From an uncultured Peptococcaceae bacterium (GTDB taxonomy: Bacteria; Bacillota; Peptococcia; Peptococcales; Peptococcaceae), in NCBI GenBank assembly GCA_958451915.1, contig CAUDRX010000010.1:1-25360 (forward strand): a DNA stretch of 25,360 bases, written 5' to 3'. This document shows positions 1-5,796 of the stretch, piece by piece. The position numbers and the translations under genes are program-made. Numbering within the stretch: the stretch's first letter is position 1; each line of letters opens with the position of its first letter. The notes beneath the pieces were generated by a model, which searched no databases, had not been told where the DNA came from, and saw only the letters and a list, made by a program, of their open reading frames with translations.

Positions 1-304
1 TAAGCAGATTCCTATTAAGAAACAACAAAAGCCAAACTTCCACCGCAATGATAAGCTGTATCTGTAATGATTCTAACCCAACTACATGATAAAAGAACCT
101 ATATGTGAGCCAATCTAATTGCCAAAGAGCAAACAAGATGATCAATAATTTGATCCAATCTTTCCTAACCACAGGTTGTCTGCGTGAATGATATATAATA
201 CAGCAGGCAAAAACAAACAATGCACCCAAATAGAGCCAATGTTCTAAAGATCCATACCACAATTCCGCTCTGACAGTTCTAGTGCCAATGATCATATCTC
301 TCAT
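1..304 (-). CDS. Small multi-spanning membrane protein, C-terminus off the left edge
   Basis: An open frame begins with ATG at 304 and is still open at base 1, giving 101 visible residues. An AGGGGTG ribosome site lies 7 nt upstream of the ATG. Three hydrophobic stretches are visible, at about residues 21-38, 51-68 and 82-97, separated by short charged loops (for example SRRQPVVRKDW), so it is an integral membrane protein. I do not recognise a family. It is the last visible gene of the agrB-agrD-secreted protein cluster and lies 60 nt beyond the secreted protein gene, with a terminator hairpin in between. An immunity or export partner for that protein is a reasonable inference from position, but nothing in the sequence proves it. 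Base composition is AT-rich like its neighbour and unlike the rest of the window. Confidence 0.6.
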   Translation of the reverse strand, partial: MRDMIIGTRTVRAELWYGSLEHWLYLGALFVFACCIIYHSRRQPVVRKDWIKLLIILFALWQLDWLTYRFFYHVVGLESLQIQLIIAVEVWLLLFLNRNLL

Positions 305-320
305 CAGTGTCACCCCTGAA

Positions 321-359
321 TCTAAAAAGAAAAGCTGTCTCATTTACAAGACAGCTTTT
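321..359 (-). terminator. Intrinsic terminator between secreted-protein gene and membrane-protein gene
   Basis: A perfect 11-bp inverted repeat (330-340 with 349-359, 8-nt loop) starts 5 bases past the stop codon of the 239-aa protein. On the minus strand it is followed by TTTTCTTTTTAG, the expected U-rich tail. It sits upstream of the membrane-protein gene, so that gene would be expressed by readthrough unless it has a promoter I cannot see. Confidence 0.82.
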
Positions 360-364
360 TCAAA

Positions 365-1084
365 TCAACCGTGATTTGGAATGATTTTATCGTATCGATA
401 TAAAAACCCCATATAATTAGAGAATTGATAGAAACTTAAGGACACTTCAACGATACTAAATCCGTAATCATATCCCCATCTGGCTTGTCCAATGTAATAT
501 ACTTGGTTAACCGCTGCATTGACAATAGCTTCTGCTATTGCAATAACTCCAACATCAGGAAGGCTTATACCAGTGGAATCATATATATCGGCACCAAGCA
601 GTGCAGCAATTGCACCTATCGAAGCATCATTAATGAACGTGCTTCCTTGTACAGGGATGTAATCCGTTGTCCAAGTATAGAACGGTGATATGCCTCCTTG
701 TGAAGTATCTGCCCGTCCGGAAATTTCCATCATAATATTTCCAGTCATATCATATGCTGTCAATATATTATTTTCTTCAATAATTCTTGTTGTAAGGTTA
801 CCCGCATAGTCATAAATCTCTGCATAGAAATTTTCCGTCATAGCATTATATGCATAGACCTTAAAATTTTCTTTAGAGTCCTCAAAAATATACGAAAATA
901 CAGCACTATTATCACTAGTTTCAATAACTTCAATATCAACAATTTCACTTTGGCTTTCAGTATTTCCCCCTATAGCCTCACTACTTTCAGCAGCAAATGC
1001 TACACCAGGAAATGATCCTAATAATAATGCAATTATCAAAAGCGACGCAATTTTATTGATCCACCGTCTGCGATACTTACTCAT
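365..1084 (-). CDS. Secreted 239-aa protein, bacteriocin-like layout, in agr cluster
   Basis: The protein starts MSKYRRRWINK and has a hydrophobic core at about residues 12-30 ending in AFA|AE, a clear Sec signal peptide cut near residue 31-32. An acidic, Ser/Glu-rich stretch follows (about 33-60), then a region with YDYAGN and YDMTGN repeats (about 90-118). Next comes a Gly/Ala/Ile-rich hydrophobic segment (about 150-195) and an aromatic tail rich in Tyr and Phe. This order resembles the Geobacillin 26-like group of secreted unmodified bacteriocins (signal, pro-region, hydrophobic core, Tyr-rich end), but I cannot confirm membership without a profile search. The start is supported by AAGGAGTG 8-9 nt upstream. 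It lies 37 nt after agrD with no terminator between, so it is probably co-transcribed with the quorum-sensing pair and under its control. Codon use is AT-rich, unlike genes to the right. An alternative is an exported protein of unrelated function. Confidence 0.8.
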   Translation of the reverse strand: MSKYRRRWINKIASLLIIALLLGSFPGVAFAAESSEAIGGNTESQSEIVDIEVIETSDNSAVFSYIFEDSKENFKVYAYNAMTENFYAEIYDYAGNLTTRIIEENNILTAYDMTGNIMMEISGRADTSQGGISPFYTWTTDYIPVQGSTFINDASIGAIAALLGADIYDSTGISLPDVGVIAIAEAIVNAAVNQVYYIGQARWGYDYGFSIVEVSLSFYQFSNYMGFLYRYDKIIPNHG

Positions 1085-1121
1085 AATGATTCACTCCTTA
1101 ATAATATAGTCTTTTAAAATA

Positions 1122-1292
1122 TTACATTTTTCTCTTAACGAACATTTCCAACTCTTCCGGCTGTTCCGGCTCGTAGAACGGGAACATGCACGCACTGTTT
1201 GCGGCTGCGGATGCTGAGAAGAGCCCACAGGCTGCCAATAACATACATGCCTTCATAACAACATCCTCTTTCCATCTTTTCAAGCTTTCCAT
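1122..1292 (-). CDS. agrD: AgrD-like autoinducing-peptide precursor (56 aa)
   Basis: This 56-codon frame lies 14 nt after agrB on the same strand, with AGGAG 9 nt before the ATG. It has the three parts of an AgrD precursor. The N-terminus is amphipathic and basic (MESLKRWKED). A small-residue-rich stretch follows, ending SASAAANSA. The peptide core is C35-M-F-P-F39, followed by an acidic C-terminal tail YEPEQPEELEMF and a basic end (VKRKM). In known AgrD proteins AgrB cuts after the fifth residue of the ring and forms a thiolactone with the core Cys, so the predicted signal is a five-residue ring (Cys35 to Phe39) with an N-terminal tail of unknown length. The YEPExP tail matches the conserved Firmicutes AgrD pattern. 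A second in-frame ATG at codon 13 is possible but lacks a ribosome site. Confidence 0.88.
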   Translation of the reverse strand: MESLKRWKEDVVMKACMLLAACGLFSASAAANSACMFPFYEPEQPEELEMFVKRKM

Positions 1293-1306
1293 GGTTTACC
1301 ACTCCT

Positions 1307-1873
1307 TTATCTTTTTTTCACTGCAAGCATCGACAGGGTCTCACTGAACATTCCAAGGAACAGGGCGAAGATAAACGTGCTCTCCTTAAAGATGCATTGC
1401 AATGTTACTAATATGATGATCTCTATGGCACAGAGGCCGATGCTGACCTTGCGACAGCGTTCTCTATTTTCCAGACTTACCTTCCTGTTTTCATGCACGA
1501 TCGGCGCATATCTCAGAACGGTCACAGCAGTGAGCACACTGCCTCCCAGAATCAGCGAAAGGTAGCACGCGACTGGCACAAACGTCAGCGCCAGAGAAAA
1601 CAGGCCATAAACGGCCAGTGACAGTAGATAGCATCGTGATCGTGTGCTGGCATGATAGCCGCCTGCATAGATACGAAGCGGGATGAAAGCTAGAAAGAAC
1701 AGGATCGTCTCTACGAGATTTCCAACTATGCTCGCCAGAAGAAGGATGCTCATCAGTTCCAACAGCGAAGTAAAGAGCGCATCCACGCCATAGTGATAGA
1801 TGGCAACTTCTTCTTTGCGGATGATCCCCTTTGCCTGGAGCTTGGATGCTGCCATGTCCGCCATGAGTTTCAT
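1307..1873 (-). CDS. agrB: AgrB-like membrane cysteine endopeptidase
   Basis: The 188-aa length fits the AgrB family (about 190-210 aa). The family motif is clear: R67-I-Y-A-G-G-Y-H74 followed by C81. His74 and Cys81 are seven residues apart, as are the catalytic His77 and Cys84 of Staphylococcus aureus AgrB. Hydrophobic segments at roughly 35-65, 82-115 and 140-180 fit a multi-pass membrane protease. It would cut the C-terminal tail of AgrD and form the thiolactone ring. agrD follows after 14 nt. A promoter (TTTACA-17-TATACT) and 21-bp-spaced direct repeats lie just upstream, suggesting autoinduction through a LytTR regulator. The start at 1873 has only a weak ribosome site; ATGs at codons 4 and 7 are alternatives. 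No intact agrC or agrA is present in this window. Confidence 0.94.
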   Translation of the reverse strand: MKLMADMAASKLQAKGIIRKEEVAIYHYGVDALFTSLLELMSILLLASIVGNLVETILFFLAFIPLRIYAGGYHASTRSRCYLLSLAVYGLFSLALTFVPVACYLSLILGGSVLTAVTVLRYAPIVHENRKVSLENRERCRKVSIGLCAIEIIILVTLQCIFKESTFIFALFLGMFSETLSMLAVKKR

Positions 1874-1903
1874 GAATCTTCACATACTTTCTCGTTTTTT
1901 CTC

Positions 1904-1932
1904 AGTATATGGGGGTAACTCTCTCTTGTAAA
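1904..1932 (-). promoter_or_regulatory. Sigma-A-type promoter of agrB
   Basis: Read on the minus strand, TTTACA (1932-1927) and TATACT (1909-1904) are separated by exactly 17 bp. Transcription would start near 1897, about 24 nt before the agrB ATG. The pair of direct repeats ends 9 bp upstream of the -35. Confidence 0.7.
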
Positions 1933-1941
1933 TAGGGGTGG

Positions 1942-1981
1942 CGTAAACGACAGGTTTCTGGCCGTAAACGACAGGTTCCAG
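1942..1981 (-). promoter_or_regulatory. Tandem 21-bp-spaced direct repeats, candidate LytTR (AgrA/ComE-type) operator
   Basis: CGTAAACGACAGGTT occurs twice without mismatch, at 1942-1956 and 1963-1977. Extended to 19 bases the copies agree at 17. The 21-bp spacing is two helical turns, the known layout of LytTR-domain regulator sites, and the ACAGGTT part resembles the ComE/LytTR core. The near copy ends 9 bp from the agrB -35 (about -45 to -59), a normal position for an activator. The cognate regulator is not in the window. Confidence 0.68.
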
Positions 1982-2036
1982 AAAGAAAACACGCAGGAAA
2001 CGTTCTCCATCGAACGCTTCCTGCGTGTTTTCTTTC
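1981..2036 (-). terminator. Long intrinsic terminator hairpin after the kinase remnant
   Basis: A 25-bp inverted repeat (1981-2005 with 2012-2036, 6-nt loop) pairs fully on the minus strand with one G-U pair. The arms carry GAAAGAAAAC and GTTTTCTTTC ends. It begins exactly at the stop codon of the AgrC-like remnant and ends at the direct repeats, so it would isolate agrB from upstream transcription. Confidence 0.75.
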
Positions 2037-2160
2037 TATTCTGCTTGATCGATAAACAATATGAACGAAAGGAAAAAAGTGCCGTTTTCCCAGACGATCT
2101 CCGGACTGCAATGATGCTTCGCTAATATCTCATTGATACTGCCGAGGCCAAGTCATGACC
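2036..2160 (-). pseudogene. agrC: Frameshifted C-terminal remnant of an AgrC-like (GHKL) histidine kinase
   Basis: The minus-strand frame from 2152 to the TAG at 2036-2038 reads LGLGSINEILAKH, then a short variable stretch, then WENGTFFLSFILF and a stop. This is the closing part of an AgrC-type ATPase domain: the G2 box, the helix SIxEIxxKH, the strand ExNGxFxLS and the usual end. Just upstream, GGT CAT (Gly-His, 2160-2155) is in the other frame. Adding one G at 2153/2154 would restore G-H-G-L-G-L-G-S-I, so a one-base deletion is the simplest explanation. Further upstream (2161-2246) the restored frame is poorly recognisable and then meets the stop of the nuclease gene, so the rest of the kinase is missing. 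It lies directly upstream of agrB on the same strand, where agrC is often found. I see no gene elsewhere in 2161-2246. Confidence 0.66.
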
Positions 2161-2246
2161 ACAGCATTCCCGCTCTCCCATTCCACATAAAAGGCCAAAC
2201 ACACAACAGAGCCTCTTTCACGACGTGCAGAAGGAGCGCTGTTGGT

Positions 2247-3284
2247 TTATGGTTTACAGATGCCGCAGGGGCTGTAGCCCTGGTCGATGAGGGCCTGGCG
2301 GGTGGTGGTGATTTGCTGAGGGGCGTTCATCTGCTTGACGCTGCGGCAGGAAGGTTCGTGGAACTTCATGGTGTTGGCGTTGAGCACGTAGGTCTGGGGC
2401 TGCTCGGCCTGGGCGGTCTGGGCCGCGGTGGCGGTGCCAGCGGAAGTGCTGCCGGAAGCCTCGGCGGTACCGAAAGTGGCGCCAGCAGAGGCGGCAGTTT
2501 CGTCAGCGGTCAGCCAGCTCTCGCCGGTGGCGTAATCGATGGTGATCTCCGGCTGCACGTTGTAGGCGTAGACGCAGTAGCAGATGCCAGCGCCCTGGTC
2601 TTCGACGCTGTAGCCCTCCATGAGGACGCCGTTGGCGACAAGGTCTGTGCCATTGAAAACAGGCGTCACGCGGTAGAGCACGTGGTTGCCTGTTTCCTTC
2701 ACATAATCGGCGACCATGTTCTCAAATGGCAGCATCCCTTCGATGTTGAGATATCGCGTGCCGGTGATGAGGTTCTGTTCGTTGGCGTTCTCGCCGGTAA
2801 GCTGGTAACCGATAAGGTGGCAGCGGTTGTAAAGATAGCCGCCGTCGACGTTGTCATAGCGCACGGTGTGCCAGCCGCTCGGCCTGACCTGGCCAATGGA
2901 ACCGCGATCCTCTGCAGGCATTGTCTCCAGACCCACGCAGGCGGTGGCGACGCCGCAGCGTCCCTGCCAGTCGAGAGGACTGTAACTTTCATACGCAGTG
3001 GTCGTCAGTTCTGCCTCGGTAAAATACGGCAGGTTGTCATGGACCACGGTGAAAGCAGCGCCTGTGTCCCCTGGCACCTGGGCAGGATCGAAAACTTCGG
3101 CCTGCTCCGGCAAAGCCACCGCTTCACCATCGGCCGCCACATCCGCTGTCACATCAGCGCTGCTCTGTGTATCCGTTGTTTCTGCCGGCGCCGAAACAGG
3201 CGTGCCCTCACAGGCTGTGAAGGTGCCCAGGCTGAACAGGAGCGCCAGCAAGAGCGCCAGTGCTTTTCGTGAAAACATATTCAT
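2247..3284 (-). CDS. Exported DNA/RNA non-specific endonuclease (EndA-like)
   Basis: This 345-aa protein has a signal segment MNMFSRKALALLLALL ending in TFTAC25, which looks like a slightly atypical lipobox, so it is probably a lipoprotein. A Thr/Ala/Asp-rich linker follows to about residue 65. The nuclease domain (about 75-255) has the DNA-entry nuclease pattern: RPSGW, then LYNRCH156LIGYQL, then ENANEQNLITGTRYLN. His156 would be the general base and the Asn-rich stretch the metal-binding helix of the beta-beta-alpha-metal fold. A second Ala/Thr-rich linker (about 260-298) leads to a C-terminal module with H309-x3-C313 and C340-x2-C343 (GYSPCGICKP), a putative zinc-binding knuckle seen in other cell-surface nucleases. 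The start codon overlaps the stop of the upstream 133-aa gene by four bases, implying coupling. It could serve in nutrient scavenging from DNA, or in DNA uptake or defence. Confidence 0.9.
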   Translation of the reverse strand: MNMFSRKALALLLALLFSLGTFTACEGTPVSAPAETTDTQSSADVTADVAADGEAVALPEQAEVFDPAQVPGDTGAAFTVVHDNLPYFTEAELTTTAYESYSPLDWQGRCGVATACVGLETMPAEDRGSIGQVRPSGWHTVRYDNVDGGYLYNRCHLIGYQLTGENANEQNLITGTRYLNIEGMLPFENMVADYVKETGNHVLYRVTPVFNGTDLVANGVLMEGYSVEDQGAGICYCVYAYNVQPEITIDYATGESWLTADETAASAGATFGTAEASGSTSAGTATAAQTAQAEQPQTYVLNANTMKFHEPSCRSVKQMNAPQQITTTRQALIDQGYSPCGICKP

Positions 3285-3682
3285 CGTTCGTAATCCTCCC
3301 TTGTGATCGTTTCATGAGAATGTCCTGCAAAGTCACGCGCAGATACCAACCGCCATTTCTCAAGCGGCAGATCGAAATGCACGTCCGCCGGATAGTGACG
3401 ATGCCAGCGATAGACTGTGAGACGATCGATGCGCGCCGCATACGGCGCCAAAGGCCCCGTTTCAACAAAGCAGCAGGCGTCATCCGGTGCCTGCGCGAGC
3501 ACATCCTCTGCGACACGAAGTGGTGCCGCCCCGCCAAAGAGCGCCGCCGAGGCCGGCGCCAGCCACAGCGGCTGCCCCGCCAGATGCGCCAGGATATCTG
3601 CCGCAACAGCGCGGTCACGGCTCTGACGCCGGTGGTTGAACGCCATTCCGCCGCGCTCGTCCAGACATACGATAAGATGCAT
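3281..3682 (-). CDS. Conserved protein of unknown function (133 aa)
   Basis: I start this at the ATG at 3682 because AAAGGAAG lies 7 nt upstream; an earlier start would place the first codons on the promoter side with no ribosome site. The protein begins MHLIVCLDERGGMAFNHRRQ and contains D-R-A-V-x-A-D-I-L, W-L-x-P-x-S-A-x-L-F, CCFVE, YRWHRHYPAD and FAGHSHETIT. I have the impression of a conserved Clostridia family of similar length, but I know no function for it. The opening beta strand superficially recalls dihydrofolate reductase, yet the length and motifs do not fit. No signal peptide or membrane segment is present. It is promoter-proximal and overlaps the nuclease start by four bases (ATGA), so the two are made together. 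Confidence 0.82.
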   Translation of the reverse strand: MHLIVCLDERGGMAFNHRRQSRDRAVAADILAHLAGQPLWLAPASAALFGGAAPLRVAEDVLAQAPDDACCFVETGPLAPYAARIDRLTVYRWHRHYPADVHFDLPLEKWRLVSARDFAGHSHETITREDYER

Positions 3683-3719
3683 CAGGATCTTCCTTTCTGG
3701 TTCAGTATCAAGCTGGCCC

Positions 3720-3749
3720 ATTATAACATATCCACGCCTGATGTGTGAC
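3720..3749 (-). promoter_or_regulatory. Promoter of the unknown-nuclease operon
   Basis: On the minus strand TATAAT (3725-3720) is preceded after 18 bp by GTCACA (3749-3744), a 4/6 match to the -35 consensus. Transcription would start near 3713, about 30 nt before the ATG at 3682. Confidence 0.65.
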
Positions 3750-3781
3750 GAGATTTAAAATTGCGACTATTACAATATGCA

Positions 3782-3810
3782 TTGACATTCGTTTTTATAC
3801 GGCGCATAAT
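3782..3810 (+). promoter_or_regulatory. Promoter of glnA
   Basis: TTGACA (3782-3787) and CATAAT (3805-3810) are separated by exactly 17 bp. Transcription would begin near 3817, only about five bases before the leader hairpin. It is divergent from the promoter at 3720-3749. Confidence 0.78.
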
Positions 3811-3821
3811 GATACCATCGA

Positions 3822-3864
3822 GAGCAAGGGTGTTCCGGTCGACGGGATGCCCTTGCTCTTTTTT
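3822..3864 (+). terminator. Leader terminator (attenuator) between promoter and glnA
   Basis: GAGCAAGGG (3822-3830) pairs with CCCTTGCTC (3850-3858), and the stem continues inward with six more pairs, three of them G-U, to a 7-nt loop. Six U residues follow (3859-3864). Only the plus strand has the U tract, and no other plus-strand gene lies upstream, so it can only act on glnA transcripts. A regulated antitermination step is the natural reading, and the gene after glnA encodes an RNA-binding-type ANTAR protein. I do not see the classic pair of A-x-x-G hexaloop hairpins of known ANTAR targets, so the mechanism is open. Confidence 0.8.
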
Positions 3865-3897
3865 GTTACCCCCCAGAGTCTGTAAAGGAGGCCCACC

Positions 3898-5229
3898 ATG
3901 CATAAATATTCTAAAGAAGACATTATCCGCCTTATCGAAGAAGAAGATGTCGAATTCATCCGTATGCAGTTCACTGACATTTTCGGACAGATGAAAAACG
4001 TCGCCATCACCCGCGCACAGATCAAAAAAGCACTGAACAACCAGATCATGATCGACGGCAGCTCCATCGAAGGCTTCACCCGCATCCACGAATCCGACCA
4101 GTATCTGCACCCCGACCTTGACACCTTCACCATCCTGCCCTGGCGGCCACAGCACGAACGCGTCGCCCGCCTCATCTGTGATGTCCATAATCCGGACGGC
4201 ACCCCGTTTGTCGGCGATCCCCGCCACGTGCTGAAAAACGTCCTCACCCACGCTGCCAAGCTCGGTTATACCTTCAACGTCGGTCCGGAATGCGAATTCT
4301 TCCTCTTTGACACTGACGAAGCAGGCCGTCCAACCACAAAGACCAGCGATGAAGCCGGTTACTTCGATCTCGGCCCCCTCGACCACGGCGAAGGCACCCG
4401 CCGCGAGATCTGCATTGCCCTGGAAGCACTCGGCTTTGAGATCGAAGCCTCCCACCACGAAGTGGCCGCCGGTCAGCACGAGATCGATTTCAAATACGCC
4501 GACGCCCTTACCGCCGCCGACAACATCATGACCTTCAAGCAGGCCGTCAAATCCATCGCCCAGCGCAACGGCCTCCACGCCACCTTCATGCCAAAACCGA
4601 TCTTCGGCATGAACGGCTCCGGCATGCACACCAACATGTCCCTCTTCCGCGACGGGCGCAATATCTTCTTCGACGAGCGCGGCGAACGCCAGCTCTCCCG
4701 CGAAGCCTACAGCTTCATCGCCGGGCTGTTGGCCCACGCCCGCTCCATCGTCGCCATCACCAACCCACTCGTGAACTCCTACAAGCGCCTCGTGCCAGGC
4801 TATGAAGCGCCGGTCTACCTCGCCTGGAGCGCTTCCAACCGCTCTGCTCTCATCCGTATCCCAGCCGCCCGCGGCCAGAGCACGCGCGTCGAGCTGCGCT
4901 GCCCGGACCCATCCTGCAACCCATACCTCGCCCTGGCCGTCTGCCTCGCCGCCGGTCTCGACGGCATCGAGCGCGGCCTCGTGCCACCGGAAGAAGTCAC
5001 CGAGAACATCTTCTCCATGGACGCCGCCACCCGCGCCTCCAACGGCATCGACAACCTGCCTGGCACCCTCTTCGAAGCGCTCCAGTGCATGGAAGACGAC
5101 CCGCTCATCGAAGAGACCCTCGGTGCCCACGCTTACAACAGCTTCCGCACCGGCAAGTACCGCGAATGGGACGCCTACCGCACCCAGGTCACGACCTGGG
5201 AGATCGACAAATACATGGTGATGTATTGA
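3898..5229 (+). CDS. glnA: Glutamine synthetase, type I-alpha
   Basis: The enzyme makes glutamine from glutamate, ammonia and ATP, and the 443-aa length is that of GSI-alpha. Visible motifs are DGSSIEGF (53-60), metal ligands E131 and E133 in GPECEFF, HHEVAAGQHEIDF (186-198), KPIFGMNGSGMH244, the NSYKRLVPGYEAP glutamate-flap region (293-305) and TRVELRCPDPSCNPYLA (329-345). Arg62 in the EGFTRIHESD stretch corresponds to the arginine needed for glutamine feedback inhibition in Bacillus subtilis GS. The adenylylation loop of GSI-beta is absent. AAAGGAGG lies 6 nt before the ATG. The leader carries a terminator, and an ANTAR regulator gene follows after 24 nt, so expression is probably controlled by antitermination in response to nitrogen supply. 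Confidence 0.97.
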   Translation: MHKYSKEDIIRLIEEEDVEFIRMQFTDIFGQMKNVAITRAQIKKALNNQIMIDGSSIEGFTRIHESDQYLHPDLDTFTILPWRPQHERVARLICDVHNPDGTPFVGDPRHVLKNVLTHAAKLGYTFNVGPECEFFLFDTDEAGRPTTKTSDEAGYFDLGPLDHGEGTRREICIALEALGFEIEASHHEVAAGQHEIDFKYADALTAADNIMTFKQAVKSIAQRNGLHATFMPKPIFGMNGSGMHTNMSLFRDGRNIFFDERGERQLSREAYSFIAGLLAHARSIVAITNPLVNSYKRLVPGYEAPVYLAWSASNRSALIRIPAARGQSTRVELRCPDPSCNPYLALAVCLAAGLDGIERGLVPPEEVTENIFSMDAATRASNGIDNLPGTLFEALQCMEDDPLIEETLGAHAYNSFRTGKYREWDAYRTQVTTWEIDKYMVMY

Positions 5230-5253
5230 TCCACAACAAAAGGAGTGAGCGAC

Positions 5254-5796
5254 ATGATCCGCACGATCCTCGCATTGGACGACGCGCAGCAGCGCCAGCA
5301 GATCGCCCAGGCCCTGACGCGCCGCGGCATCGAGATCCGCTGCCGCTGTCAGAACGGCGCCGAAGCCATCCGCGCCGTGCGCCAGATGGGCGGCGGCGTG
5401 GTCATCTGCCCCTTCAAGCTGCGTGACATGAGCGTGCTCGAGCTCGCCGACCGCCTCGCCGGGCAGGCCTTCTTCCTCGTCATCGTCAAAGGCAGCCAGC
5501 GCGACCACTGCGACCGCGACGACCTCTTCGCCCTCTCCGCCCCCGTGCACACCGCCGAGCTCGCCGGCGCCGTGCACATGCTCCTGCAGCTCGACGCCCG
5601 CCGCGCCGCCCAGACCATCCCCAAACGCAGCGACGAGGCCCGCACCGTGATAAGCGAAGCCAAAGCCCTGCTCATGGCCCGCCATGGCATGACAGAGCCC
5701 CAGGCCCATCGCCTTTTGCAGGATCGCAGCATGCAGAGCGGCATCCCTATGGCAGATGTTGCCCAGATGCTCCTCGCCAGTCAGGACACCCCATAA
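5254..5796 (+). CDS. ANTAR-domain regulator with degenerate receiver
   Basis: I use the ATG at 5254 because AGGAG lies 8 nt upstream, giving 180 aa; an in-frame GTG at 5245 is inside that ribosome site. Residues 1-115 fold-match a response-regulator receiver (ILALDDAQQRQQIAQAL at the start), but the strand normally ending in the phospho-acceptor Asp reads VVICP53FKLRDM, with Pro in place of Asp. The C-terminal part (about 125-175) is an ANTAR domain: VISEAKALLMARHGMTEPQA, then HRLLQDRSM and ADVAQMLL. ANTAR proteins bind nascent RNA hairpins and prevent transcription termination. Being second in the glnA operon, it most likely acts on the glnA leader terminator and perhaps other nitrogen genes. 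Without the Asp, its signal is probably not phosphorylation. Confidence 0.9.
   Translation: MIRTILALDDAQQRQQIAQALTRRGIEIRCRCQNGAEAIRAVRQMGGGVVICPFKLRDMSVLELADRLAGQAFFLVIVKGSQRDHCDRDDLFALSAPVHTAELAGAVHMLLQLDARRAAQTIPKRSDEARTVISEAKALLMARHGMTEPQAHRLLQDRSMQSGIPMADVAQMLLASQDTP

Noticed and set aside
1902..2111. 69-codon minus-strand frame between the nuclease and agrB
   Set aside because: It runs through the terminator, direct repeats and promoter, and is out of frame with the AgrC-like tail that is recognisable there.
2205..2246. Possible terminator for the nuclease operon (CAACAG/CTGTTG with interrupted inner pairs)
   Set aside because: The stem is broken by an internal loop and bulge and there is only a short TGTGTTTGG tail; the strong hairpin at 1981-2036 could stop readthrough.
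2133..3272. A 379-codon plus-strand frame antisense to the nuclease gene
   Set aside because: It is fully covered by the clear nuclease frame, and its content is low-complexity Gly/Ala/Val without motifs.
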